Shown here: positions 35,496 through 43,596 of the stretch, piece by piece
Layout: the number at the start of each line of letters is the position of its first letter
How positions within the stretch are numbered: the stretch's first letter is position 1
Assembly (NCBI GenBank): GCA_021650895.1
Contig: CP091278.1
Location: forward strand, 1-64,000
DNA from: Candidatus Jettenia sp.
GTDB taxonomy: Bacteria; Planctomycetota; Brocadiia; Brocadiales; Brocadiaceae
Length of the DNA stretch: 64,000 nt
Direction: 5' to 3'
The notes under the pieces: generated by a model
The model's database searches: none
What the model saw: the letters and a program-made list of their open reading frames with translations, nothing else
Told to the model about the DNA's origin: nothing
Made by a program: the position numbers and the translations under genes

Positions 35496-36856
35496 AGTGT
35501 CACGACATTTCAATTGTTAATTTCTTTCTTCATCGTGAACCTTCAAAGAAGCCATTTGCATGTATTCCGATGGGAACGTTGTATCTGACATCAGCATTAG
35601 AAGCTGCTGGATATTCGGTTGATTTCCATGATTATCAGGTGGAATTTGAAGAAAATCCTTATCATACCACAAATATTTTAAATTTTCTGAAACGCACCTC
35701 TGCGGATATAATAGGCATTAGTTGTATGTCTAATATGTTACCTTTTCTGCTTCGGGGGTTGAGAAACTTTAAAAGACACAAACCAGGAACATTTATTGTC
35801 CTTGGAGGATCTGGACCAGGCGGGACAGCAAAAGAGATCCTTCAATCTTTCCCTGAAATAGATGCTGTCGTCCGTGGTGAAGGTGAAGAGACAATAGTGG
35901 AGATTCTTGAAGTACACCGCGGACATCGGAAATTGGAGTCTATTGCAGGGTTAACATTTCGCAGCAGCAATGGTATTGTAGTGAATCCGCCCAGAGCAAG
36001 AAAAATGGATATTGATGCGATACCTCTTCCTGCCTACCATAAGCTTACTATGGAGAAATATATAAATTCCTCCCTATTGACTGCGAGGGGATGTCCTTAT
36101 CAATGTCTATTTTGTGATATTTCGCCCAATTGGGATAAAAAGATTGCACAGCGTTCAATCGAATCAGTTATAAAAGAAATTCTGTTTTTAATAAATAATT
36201 ACAGAAGAAATAAATTCTCAATATTAGATGATACTTTTATTCTTAATAGAGGCAGGGTCCTTCGTTTTTGCACTGAAATAATAGAAAGAAAATTATCCAT
36301 CGAGTGGAGTTGTATGTGCAGAATAGACCTTTTGGACGATGATTTAATGGCTTTAATGCAGAAGGCAGGCTGTAAAAAGATTTTTCTGGGAATTGAATCG
36401 GGGTCTAGTCGTGTTAGAAATAAGGCCGGTAAAGGATTTAAGATAGATAATGTTGAACCGTTAATAGGGAAAGCTGCCAGGTACTTTGAAGTTGCAGCCT
36501 CTTTTATCTTAGGATTCCCTTTTGAAACCATTGATGAATTTAAAGAAACCATATATTTAATCATCTATTGTCTTGAAAGGGGAGTGAAACCACAGATGAG
36601 TATACTAAGCCCATTACCTCAATCAGAGTTAAATACCTCGGGGTTATACAAAAAAGAATTTGATCCCGATATCTTGCTTGTTGATTTCGATCATTACAAA
36701 AAAAAGTCTGAAAGAATGAACAAAAATGTTCTCACCCCTGATATTCAAGAGATGATTAAATCAAACCCAAAAATCTTTTCTGCCTTCTATCACTATAAAA
36801 CAAGCATGATAAGAGAAAAATTGGAATTAGCGAAAAAATATGGCCTTCCGGTATGA
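35492..36856 (+). CDS. B12-binding-type radical SAM protein 2
   Basis: A 454-residue paralogue of protein 1: same B12-binding domain (FIVLGGSGPGG), a cluster motif of C201-x3-C205-x2-C208 (RGCPYQCLFCD), and the shared ILDDTFILNRGRV and IFLGIESGSS blocks. It overlaps the previous gene by ATGA and the following gene by four bases, so the three form an operon with tight translational coupling. The pair suggests two successive or parallel modifications of related substrates. Confidence 0.8.
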   Translation: MKCHDISIVNFFLHREPSKKPFACIPMGTLYLTSALEAAGYSVDFHDYQVEFEENPYHTTNILNFLKRTSADIIGISCMSNMLPFLLRGLRNFKRHKPGTFIVLGGSGPGGTAKEILQSFPEIDAVVRGEGEETIVEILEVHRGHRKLESIAGLTFRSSNGIVVNPPRARKMDIDAIPLPAYHKLTMEKYINSSLLTARGCPYQCLFCDISPNWDKKIAQRSIESVIKEILFLINNYRRNKFSILDDTFILNRGRVLRFCTEIIERKLSIEWSCMCRIDLLDDDLMALMQKAGCKKIFLGIESGSSRVRNKAGKGFKIDNVEPLIGKAARYFEVAASFILGFPFETIDEFKETIYLIIYCLERGVKPQMSILSPLPQSELNTSGLYKKEFDPDILLVDFDHYKKKSERMNKNVLTPDIQEMIKSNPKIFSAFYHYKTSMIREKLELAKKYGLPV

Positions 36857-38211
36857 ATACAAAGAAAAAGAAACCTATAGTAGGTTTAGTCTGGCTCACG
36901 CAATCAACTTCAAAAAAACCTCAAAGATTATTAAGTGCTCATTACCATTTAGGATGTGGCTATCTTCAGGCATTCTTACAACAGGGCAATATCAAGTCAA
37001 AACAGTATGTACTCAATTCTGTAACACCGGAAGATTTTGCCAGAACCGTTGTTGCTGACGGGATTAAAATTCTTGGTTTCTCATGCGATGACACTAACTA
37101 TTATGCAATACGACGGGCTGCATTATCAGTTAAAGCTCTGAATCCGTCTATTTTAATAGTGGCTGGAGGTTTAACTGCCACATACTCGGATGAATTAGTA
37201 TTAAGAAATTGTCAAGCCATCGATATTTGCTTCCGGGGCTATAGCGAAATAAACTTTCTGGCTGTAGTTAAAACTCATTTATCAGGTCAAACTTGGTACG
37301 ATAAACCAGCAATTACTTATCGTAAAAATAGTGAAATCTTTTTCAATCCTAATGTAAAGAAATATGCTATCAATAATCTTGACTATTTTCCCTCTCCCTA
37401 TCTATCGGGATTTATTCCTGGTGAAGCCGGGATAGATGTTGGAATAAGCACAAGCCGGGGCTGTGTTTTTCACTGCACCTTTTGTAACCCTACAGCTATG
37501 GTGGAACGTAGTTATGCATTCCACTCAAATGAAAGAGTTCTGAGCGAGATTGATTTTATAGATTCGGCATTGCACAGGTCAGGGATGAAAGGAAGGCGTA
37601 TTATGCTGCTTAACGAAGATATTTTTGCTCTTCACCCAGATCGAACGAAAAAATTATGTAATCTTATTTCAGAAAATCAACCAAAACATATCTTGTTCGG
37701 TTGCGAAACCCGAATAGAACATTTGACTGAAGATATTCTCCAATGTATGTATTCAGCAGGATTTAGGCTCCTGAAATTTGGACTGGAGTCTGGAAATCCC
37801 AGAGTTCTAAACTTGATAAAAAAAGTTCGCAACTCAGATGGTTCTAAAGATGGTTATGCAGCAGAGAAGGATTTCTTAGAGAGGATTGTGACTGTTGTCC
37901 AAATTGCAAAGAAGATTGGATTTCATGTTGTAGCAGGGACAATTTTTGGTCTTCCCGGCGAATCCCTGGCTGATGCGATTGAAACACTGGATTTTATCCG
38001 CCGGATAGATGTTGATGAATACTACCACAATTTTTTACATATATTTCCCGGGACAGAAATTTTTAAGACCTATAAGAATGGGGATACCAATTTGAGGTTC
38101 ATAAAGATTTCTACCCTACAATTTACCATACGTACTGGCCGTACCCGGTTGAACTTGTACCAACCTTGCAAGAGAAACTTGATCACTCATTTAGAAAAAT
38201 CAATCTTCTAA
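36853..38211 (+). CDS. B12-binding-type radical SAM protein 3, frameshifted at the C-terminus
   Basis: A 452-residue radical SAM protein with a cobalamin-binding-like N-terminus and C204-x3-C208-x2-C211 (RGCVFHCTFCN), then KFGLESGNP. It is less similar to proteins 1 and 2 than they are to each other. At about 38077 the sense frame changes: a one-base deletion in AAGAATGGGG would restore WGYQFEVHKDFYPTIYHTYW and then PVELVPTLQEKLDHSFRK to a stop at 38243. The full-length protein would be about 463 residues. Either a real mutation or a sequencing indel. Confidence 0.7.
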   Translation: MNTKKKKPIVGLVWLTQSTSKKPQRLLSAHYHLGCGYLQAFLQQGNIKSKQYVLNSVTPEDFARTVVADGIKILGFSCDDTNYYAIRRAALSVKALNPSILIVAGGLTATYSDELVLRNCQAIDICFRGYSEINFLAVVKTHLSGQTWYDKPAITYRKNSEIFFNPNVKKYAINNLDYFPSPYLSGFIPGEAGIDVGISTSRGCVFHCTFCNPTAMVERSYAFHSNERVLSEIDFIDSALHRSGMKGRRIMLLNEDIFALHPDRTKKLCNLISENQPKHILFGCETRIEHLTEDILQCMYSAGFRLLKFGLESGNPRVLNLIKKVRNSDGSKDGYAAEKDFLERIVTVVQIAKKIGFHVVAGTIFGLPGESLADAIETLDFIRRIDVDEYYHNFLHIFPGTEIFKTYKNGDTNLRFIKISTLQFTIRTGRTRLNLYQPCKRNLITHLEKSIF

Positions 38212-38318
38212 ATGAAGACATCTTTTTACCATTGAAGTTATAGGTTCGATAGCAAAAATTATTAAAATAGAGACTACTAAACTGTCAACTTAATTTACTA
38301 TAATAGACTCTCTCGTAT

Positions 38319-38404
38319 GTGTCATTGCGAGGGGTATTTTCCCGAAGCAATCTCCTTTGAAATATCCAGGGGGATTGCTTCGGACAATACCCTCGCAATG
38401 ACAC
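38319..38404. repeat. inverted repeat of the GTCATTGCGAGG family
   Basis: GTGTCATTGCGAGGGGTATT on the left and its complement on the right (38378-38404) enclose GAAGCAATC / GATTGCTTC inner arms. This is a common dispersed repeat. It lies between the third B12-type gene and the HemW-like gene and could fold in the transcript. Confidence 0.8.
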
Positions 38405-38521
38405 AGCCCCATGCAGTTGAACCGATACAAATCGTATTATCACGAATTAGATTGACAGTGTACTACTATCAAAGGGCCGTATAGAAAATTAGCATCCGGT
38501 AGCAAAGAAAGGAGGTTCACA

Positions 38522-39751
38522 ATAACTAACGCCAAGAAACAATCTTCCGGTGTTCACCACATTACCAGAGGCGTAGATTTGTATATTCATATTCCTTTTT
38601 GTAAGTCGAAATGTGACTTCTGTTTTTATGTTTCTGTGACAGGAACAAGCGAAGAGGAAAGATTCAGTTATCTTAATGCGCTGGAACGGGAGATCAGTGT
38701 TCGTTGGTCAGTCTATGCAGGTAAACAGCCAGTAGTAAACTCCCTTTATATTGGAGGAGGTACTCCCTCCATATTATCGATGAAGCAGTGGAAAGCATTA
38801 GCCATGACCTTAACACGTTTTTGGGATCTCAGGGCAATTCCTGAGTTTACAGTGGAATGCAACCCGTCCTCCACAACACAGGAAAAGTTAGGGTTTTTCA
38901 AAGAAATCGGAGTTAATCGTCTCAGTTTTGGTGTTCAGAACGTAGATAATAGTATACTTACAGCCATGGGGCGGGAAGGAACCAAAGATACTTTACCTGG
39001 CCTTCTGGAGTCAACCAGGTCCTCAGGCATCAACAATATCAACTGTGACATCCTGTTTGGTCTTCCGGGAGAGGCTGCTGCTTCGGTTGTGCAGAGTGTA
39101 GATGCGCTGGTTGAATTATCTGTCCCTCATATCTCCGTTTACCCCTTTACCCTTCAGACTATGACTGGTCTTTTTAGGAGGATGGTCTTTAAGGATGCGT
39201 TGCCCCTTCCCGCCTATCTTCGGATAGCTCATTATCAAGGAGCAATCAACCGTTTGCTGGAGTGGAAATACTTGCGTATTCATACAGCCCATTTCGGAAT
39301 AAGCTACAATTACGAATGTGTCCAACATAGGAACTACTGGGATGGTGGCGAGATACTCGGATTCGGTGTGTCGGCCCAATCTTTCGTTGACGGTTGTTAT
39401 CTCAGAAACACGAAAGATCTGAATAAATACGTAAAAAACAACGATAATATCCTTTCTATTCCACTTAGTGAGAAAGATCAAATCCGGCGCTGGGTATTTA
39501 TGGGACTTACCAAAAAATTAAGATTTCATTATGAAGAAATGGTCGATCGTTTCGGGCTCGATTCTTTAGCAGTTATAGAGGAAGGTTTGGAACGTATGGT
39601 CCAGGAAGGCATGATTTTAAAGAAGCAGAACATGGCACAACTAACGGATAAGGGCATGGATCATAGTTATCTAATCCCTATACGGTATTTCCATTTTGAA
39701 AACCAGGATTATCTGCGGTATGCTTTACGTATTCCAGTCAAAAAGGTTTGA
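38522..39751 (+). CDS. HemW/coproporphyrinogen-oxidase-like radical SAM protein
   Basis: A radical SAM protein of the HemN/HemW type: YIHIPFCKSKCDFC carries the CxxxCxxC motif, and LYIGGGTPS, ECNPSS, RLSFGVQ and a C-terminal winged helix follow. The frame is open from AAGGAGG (38509-38515) through an ATA codon at 38522, six bases after it, to the first normal start, TTG at 38579. The ATA is the best-placed start by ribosome-binding site and adds 19 residues. HemW inserts heme; HemN-like proteins in peptide clusters often are class C methyltransferases. The final 20 residues come from a RAYT fragment at its end. Confidence 0.7.
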   Translation: MTNAKKQSSGVHHITRGVDLYIHIPFCKSKCDFCFYVSVTGTSEEERFSYLNALEREISVRWSVYAGKQPVVNSLYIGGGTPSILSMKQWKALAMTLTRFWDLRAIPEFTVECNPSSTTQEKLGFFKEIGVNRLSFGVQNVDNSILTAMGREGTKDTLPGLLESTRSSGINNINCDILFGLPGEAAASVVQSVDALVELSVPHISVYPFTLQTMTGLFRRMVFKDALPLPAYLRIAHYQGAINRLLEWKYLRIHTAHFGISYNYECVQHRNYWDGGEILGFGVSAQSFVDGCYLRNTKDLNKYVKNNDNILSIPLSEKDQIRRWVFMGLTKKLRFHYEEMVDRFGLDSLAVIEEGLERMVQEGMILKKQNMAQLTDKGMDHSYLIPIRYFHFENQDYLRYALRIPVKKV

Positions 39752-39926
39752 AATTGAGGTTTATGCCTATGTCCTCATGAATAACCATTATTATTTGCTC
39801 CTCAAAGCCAAAAAGTCCGATATTTCTCAAGGCATGCAATGGTTTGGCACTACATATACACGCCGGCATAATATAAAACACTCCGAAAAACCTGATGTTG
39901 AAATTCCCCAAAATGGCACGTATTAA
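39740..39926 (+). pseudogene. RAYT fragment fused after the HemW-like gene
   Basis: In another frame, from about 39696, the segment encodes RFEIEVYAYVLMNNHYYLLL and then QGMQWFGTTYTRRHN. These match the HUH-nuclease core of REP-associated transposases, of a different subgroup from the 61.2-kb copy. Both ends are missing. Because it overlaps the end of the HemW-like gene, insertion may have changed the C-terminus of that protein. Confidence 0.6.
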
Positions 39927-40190
39927 GAGATACCAACCCCAAAGGCCATCCTGGAGAAAGCTGCAAAGGTGTTAAAATGCAATACCAGTGGTTTCTTACA
40001 ATCCTCCAGGATATGCGATTCAAATAAGCTAAATCGTGATGTATTAAGCTATCTTTCTTGTGAACGCCGAAAAATAAAGAGAAAGGGGACATAAGTTGTT
40101 TTTCTTCTTGATATCTAACGGTATTGTGTTATAAGATGCAAACGGTTAATGTAAGGGTTTTAACAATAGTGAAAAATAAACCAAAACATA

Positions 40191-40283
40191 CGATAAAGGC
40201 AAACCCCGAGCAATCGGGGGACGCAAAGTAAAGGGTCTTTCAACGCACAGGGACGTGAGTTACACAAGATAGCTTTACTGCAC
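40191..40283 (+). promoter_or_regulatory. predicted cyclic-di-GMP-I (GEMM) riboswitch
   Basis: The region carries the conserved GEMM-I core in order: ATAAAGGCAAACC, a hairpin CCCCGA-GCAA-TCGGGG with a GNRA tetraloop (40204-40219), GACGCAAAG, then the second stem GTAAAG (40228-40233) pairing with CTTTAC (40273-40278). GGGTCT and GATAGC are at the expected positions around the receptor stem. GEMM-I aptamers bind c-di-GMP. It lies upstream of the first peptide gene and is followed by an intrinsic terminator. Confidence 0.8.
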
Positions 40284-40293
40284 AAGAAAAGAC

Positions 40294-40352
40294 AGCCTTA
40301 CTGCCGAAGATGTTTTAAAATAAATATCTTTGCAGTAAGGCTTGTTTGTTTT
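40294..40352 (+). terminator. intrinsic terminator downstream of the riboswitch
   Basis: AGCCTTACTGC (40294-40304) pairs with GCAGTAAGGCT (40332-40342), and an inner AAGAT/ATCTT stem extends the hairpin. TGTTTGTTTT follows. AGCTTTACTGC in the aptamer 3' strand (40271-40281) is a near copy of the 5' arm, so it could compete for the same 3' arm. The expression platform is therefore likely a terminator controlled by the aptamer. Confidence 0.75.
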
Positions 40353-40460
40353 AAAGGATAATGGCAATAAGTGTTTCACGTATAATTACCTTAAAGAAAA
40401 AAGTTGATTCAAAGAATTAAGGTAAAAGTACACGATAATCATCAAACCCGGAGGATGGCT

Positions 40461-40667
40461 ATGGTAAAACGAAAGAATAACCGTTTAAAACTTATATCCC
40501 TGACATTAAAAGACTCTCTTGCCAGGTATCGAGTTACATTGTCAGATACATCCCTTGGTGTTGTCGCTAGTGATTTGATGAAATCTCTCGGCAATTGTGA
40601 TCGCGGTTGCGCTCTTGACTGCAAAGATGGCTGTATAGACGAGTGCAAGGATACCAGAAAAGGATAG
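40461..40667 (+). CDS. CX3C-repeat precursor peptide 1
   Basis: A 68-residue peptide. The leader is rich in Lys, Leu and Ser (RLKLISLTLKDSLARYRVTL). The C-terminal core contains five Cys, each three residues apart (NCDRGCALDCKDGCIDEC), then a charged tail. I chose the ATG at 40461, which has GGAGG six bases upstream. It is the first gene after the riboswitch and terminator. It has the overall form of a ribosomally made, post-translationally modified peptide precursor with leader and core. Confidence 0.8.
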   Translation: MVKRKNNRLKLISLTLKDSLARYRVTLSDTSLGVVASDLMKSLGNCDRGCALDCKDGCIDECKDTRKG

Positions 40668-40746
40668 TGAAACAACTAATATACCAAAACAAGATTATTG
40701 AAACGCAATTTATCGTTTAATATTTATGGTTAGGAGTGAGGGAACT

Positions 40747-40968
40747 ATGCCTACGAAAAAAAAAGTTGAACCTCGTTTAAAACTTATCTCTTTAATATTA
40801 AAAGACTCGTTGGAAAGGGCAGGGATTGATCTGCCGAACAGTGTAGCCATTTCAACTGCCGGTGAAATAATGCAAGGGGTCGATCTTGGTGACTGCCGGG
40901 AAGGCTGTAAAGAAGGCTGTAAAGACGGTTGTAAAGACGGATGTCAAAATTCCTCGAAAACGTCATAA
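40747..40968 (+). CDS. CX3C-repeat precursor peptide 2
   Basis: A 73-residue peptide with leader PRLKLISLILKDSLERAGID and a core CREGCKEGCKDGCKDGC, that is, five Cys with three-residue spacing and mostly Gly before the Cys. The leader is nearly the same as in peptide 4. The start at 40747 follows GAGGG by a few bases. The regular core looks expanded by repeat slippage. Confidence 0.8.
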   Translation: MPTKKKVEPRLKLISLILKDSLERAGIDLPNSVAISTAGEIMQGVDLGDCREGCKEGCKDGCKDGCQNSSKTS

Positions 40969-41140
40969 TACCATGGCCTGGAATTGCCCTTTTTCAACAA
41001 CCGTTTCAATATGGTTACATCTGCAAAGTTATTAAGGTTATTGGCAGATTTCCACAATACTGATGAAATATTTTACAATAATTTATCTATGATACTTAGA
41101 TAAAAAACTTTTTATAAATATACACGAAAAGGAGGAGGTC

Positions 41141-41359
41141 ATGGCAAAAGGGGCCGATCCGAGAATAGAGCCTCTCAGGCTTTCCCTGAAGGAGTCACTC
41201 GCAAAACAGGGTATTAAACTGAATGCAGATAAGATTAATGCAGTGATAACTGACGTGTTGGATGTTAATTCACTGTGGGACTGTGGAGGCGGGGGATGTA
41301 AGAAATCGTGCAATACCGGGTGTTCAGACGGGTGTAAAGATTCCTCAAAAACAGCGTGA
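41141..41359 (+). CDS. CX3C-repeat precursor peptide 3
   Basis: A 72-residue peptide with leader RIEPLRLSLKESLAKQGIKL and core CGGGGCKKSCNTGCSDGC. The first Cys spacing is four residues and the rest are three. It has the best ribosome-binding site of the set (GGAGGAGG). The leader is the most diverged of the four, yet keeps the LxxSLKxSL pattern. Confidence 0.8.
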   Translation: MAKGADPRIEPLRLSLKESLAKQGIKLNADKINAVITDVLDVNSLWDCGGGGCKKSCNTGCSDGCKDSSKTA

Positions 41360-41435
41360 GATAAACCTAATAAACTAAAACGAGAGTTATTGAAAAAGCA
41401 GTCTGCCTTTGATATTTACGGTAAGGAAGAGAATT

Positions 41436-41657
41436 ATGTCTCCAAAAAAAACCGATCCCCGTTTAAAAATCATCTCTTTGATCTTAAAAGACTCATTGGA
41501 AAGAGCAGGGATTGATCTGCCAGATACTGTATCTGTTTCAACTGCCGATGAAATAATTCAGGAGAGTGATCTATTTGGATGGGGCTGTGGGAGTAGCTGC
41601 AAAGAAGGTTGTAAAAAAGCGTGCAAGGATTGGTGCAAGAATAGTCAGAAACAGTAA
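41436..41657 (+). CDS. CX3C-repeat precursor peptide 4
   Basis: A 73-residue peptide with leader PRLKIISLILKDSLERAGID and core GCGSSCKEGCKKACKDWC: again five Cys with three-residue spacing. The leader and the region before the core (VSVSTADEII) are close to peptide 2. It is the last of the set and is followed by the SPASM maturase gene. Confidence 0.8.
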   Translation: MSPKKTDPRLKIISLILKDSLERAGIDLPDTVSVSTADEIIQESDLFGWGCGSSCKEGCKKACKDWCKNSQKQ

Positions 41658-41723
41658 TAAACAGGCTGTCTGATTTTCTCATTATAATCGTTTTAAGAAA
41701 TTTTTCATGTTGGGGTGAAAAGT

Positions 41724-42926
41724 ATGCTAACAAACATTGGAGCAAAACCTCGAGTAAATACCCCCTGGCGCATTAGGAATGACAAAAAGAATATAATTGT
41801 TTACAAATGTGTTACGGATACACTAACCCATAAGGTCTTGACACCCTTAGAGGCTACCCTACTTCCCTTTCTTGATGGCACCTTTACCCTCGATGATATC
41901 AAAGAGGCGTGGAACGATGCGCTTGACATCACAGACAAAAAAGAGGATCCCCATTCGAACCTTTTCCAAAGTACGCTAACGGATCTTATTTCACATGCAG
42001 GCATAGTTACTTTTGAAGGTGAACCAAGCCCATCCTTTCGTGAAGCAAATCAGCATTTATTCCCTGACTTTTCCTCGTATCAATACCCGATAGAGAGGCT
42101 TGCACGGCCCATTTCAGTCAATGTCGCCATTACAAACTTATGCCGGTGCGATTGCATTTACTGTTACGCAGAAAGACGTACCTGTGATGAGGCTGACTTT
42201 GAGCAATTAAAGGATCTCTTCTGCGATCTCTCAGAGAATGAAATTTTTATGGTTGACGTCACAGGAGGTGATATTTTTACAAGAACGGATGTGCTTGAGA
42301 TACTTGCTGAAATGGTAAAACGAGAGTTTGTGTTCTTTCTCTCAACAAAGAGTTTACTTTCTCAGGAAACAGCATTTAGATTAAAAGAACTGGGGATTGG
42401 TATTCCAGATCAGCCACTGCACCTCAGACGTGATATCCAGGTGAGTATAGACAGTCCGAATACAGAAGTCGCGAAAATGCTGACCCGAAATTCGCGATAT
42501 TTGGATAATGCCATTGAGACCATAAAAAATCTCATAGCCGCCGGGTTACAACCGAGGGTCAAATGCGTCCTCACCAGTTATAACTTTGACGCCCCTGAGG
42601 GGCTTGTGCGCCTTTTCACTGATCTGGGTGTAACTAACTTCCAGTTCGTACAATATGGTCGAAGCTATTATCGACACGATGATGCGCTCTTTCTGACGCA
42701 GGAACAAAAGCTATCCATGAAAGAGGCCATTGAGAGGCTACGGGAGCAATATCCTTCAGTATCTATTACAGCACAGGAGGATACCAGTATCTCAAGTCAG
42801 AAAAAAAAGAGTATAGAGGATTGGGATCGGCGTTCTATCTGCTCTGGCGGTAGGGTGAGTATGCTTATCCAGCCAAACGGAGATGTTACCCTCTGCGATC
42901 AGATTCCCATGCAGACAACCATATAG
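41724..42926 (+). CDS. radical SAM/SPASM peptide maturase, N-terminal part (frameshifted gene)
   Basis: About 400 residues. The N-terminal 110 residues resemble a PqqD/RRE-type winged helix (VLTPLEATLLPFLDGTFTLDDI), which would hold the leader. The radical SAM domain has C140-x3-C144-x2-C147 (LCRCDCIYC). The last part starts a SPASM domain (QPNGDVTLCDQIP) and then meets a stop at 42924-42926. A one-base deletion near 42915 separates it from the next segment. Its position right after the four peptides makes it the likely enzyme that cross-links or otherwise modifies their Cys-rich cores. Confidence 0.78.
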   Translation: MLTNIGAKPRVNTPWRIRNDKKNIIVYKCVTDTLTHKVLTPLEATLLPFLDGTFTLDDIKEAWNDALDITDKKEDPHSNLFQSTLTDLISHAGIVTFEGEPSPSFREANQHLFPDFSSYQYPIERLARPISVNVAITNLCRCDCIYCYAERRTCDEADFEQLKDLFCDLSENEIFMVDVTGGDIFTRTDVLEILAEMVKREFVFFLSTKSLLSQETAFRLKELGIGIPDQPLHLRRDIQVSIDSPNTEVAKMLTRNSRYLDNAIETIKNLIAAGLQPRVKCVLTSYNFDAPEGLVRLFTDLGVTNFQFVQYGRSYYRHDDALFLTQEQKLSMKEAIERLREQYPSVSITAQEDTSISSQKKKSIEDWDRRSICSGGRVSMLIQPNGDVTLCDQIPMQTTI

Positions 42927-43165
42927 TGGGAAACGTATTTAAGGAGGGGATTACCGGTGTATGGAATTCACCTAAGCTTTATAATTTCCTTTACCCCTCC
43001 AGGGACCAGTTCTATGGAACCGTGTGTTACACTTGTTCTGAGTTTGATCTTTGCCATAAATGGCAGGGATATTGTTACCGCGATTCCCTTTTTTATTTTG
43101 GAACCCTTTTGGATGCACCGCCTGATTGTCCCCGCCAAACCAAGACAGCACTCCGCCAGATATAG
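42926..43165 (+). CDS. radical SAM/SPASM peptide maturase, C-terminal part
   Basis: The segment starts VGNVFKEGITGVWNSPKLYN and contains CYTCSEFDLCHKWQGYC, the cysteines of the SPASM auxiliary iron-sulfur clusters. It continues the upstream protein after a one-base frameshift, and the whole gene would be about 480 residues (41724-43165). No ribosome-binding site is seen, so it is not an independent gene. The stop codon abuts a RAYT terminal repeat. Confidence 0.75.
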   Translation: MGNVFKEGITGVWNSPKLYNFLYPSRDQFYGTVCYTCSEFDLCHKWQGYCYRDSLFYFGTLLDAPPDCPRQTKTALRQI

Positions 43166-43186
43166 GGGGTCAAATCTTTATTGTTG
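43166..43186 (+). repeat. solo RAYT terminal repeat
   Basis: GGGGTCAAATCTTTATTGTT and one further base match the left terminal repeat of the intact RAYT at 61156. No transposase follows; the sequence changes to intron-like DNA. It is a remnant of an insertion directly after the maturase stop. Confidence 0.75.
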
Positions 43187-43188
43187 GC

Positions 43189-43590
43189 GTGCCCAGAGAA
43201 GGGTACTGCATTCTAGCGAGTGAAAGTCCCATCATGGTAAAAAGCCAGAAGCCATGTAGCGTGGATGGGAGGGGGGTGGAAACAGTACCTTCTGAAGTCC
43301 ATCGGCAAAGTTTACACCAAGGCCAGGCGAGCAACTATCCGGGTTGTAACGTACGTGAACGTAGATGTAGCCTCGTGAAAGTCAAGAACCACTGGCCGAG
43401 CCTGTCAATAATAGGCAAAGACGGAATTCACACACCTTGATTGGCTAATAGGGAAAAGAACGGTGGCGGGATATCAGCAGCGATACGGAGAGAAAGGAGC
43501 GGTATCAACTGGGGAAGTCCTCCTCGTCCCTGGAAGAAATGACAGGAGCAAGGTAAGCCTTATAAGTCGAAAGATGAAATGGGTATTCTG
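43189..43590 (+). ncRNA. probable group II intron fragment (5' domains)
   Basis: The sequence begins GTGCCCAGAGAAGGG, then shows GCGAGTGAAAGTCCC, AAGCCATGTAGCGTGGATGG, AAAGTTTACACCAAGGCCAG and GATACGGAGAGAAAGGAGCG in the order I associate with domain I of bacterial group II introns. No reverse-transcriptase gene and no domain V are present, so it is truncated. Identification is from memory of typical intron sequence and has not been checked with a covariance model. Confidence 0.5.
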
Positions 43591-43596
43591 GGGACA

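Noticed and set aside
40461..41657. Metallothionein interpretation of the four Cys-rich peptides
   Set aside because: The conserved leader, the tandem arrangement and the adjacent RRE-radical SAM/SPASM enzyme fit modified peptides better, although metal binding cannot be fully ruled out.
43126..43440. 104-codon plus-strand frame
   Set aside because: It runs across the maturase end, the solo RAYT repeat and intron-like RNA; it is a chance frame.
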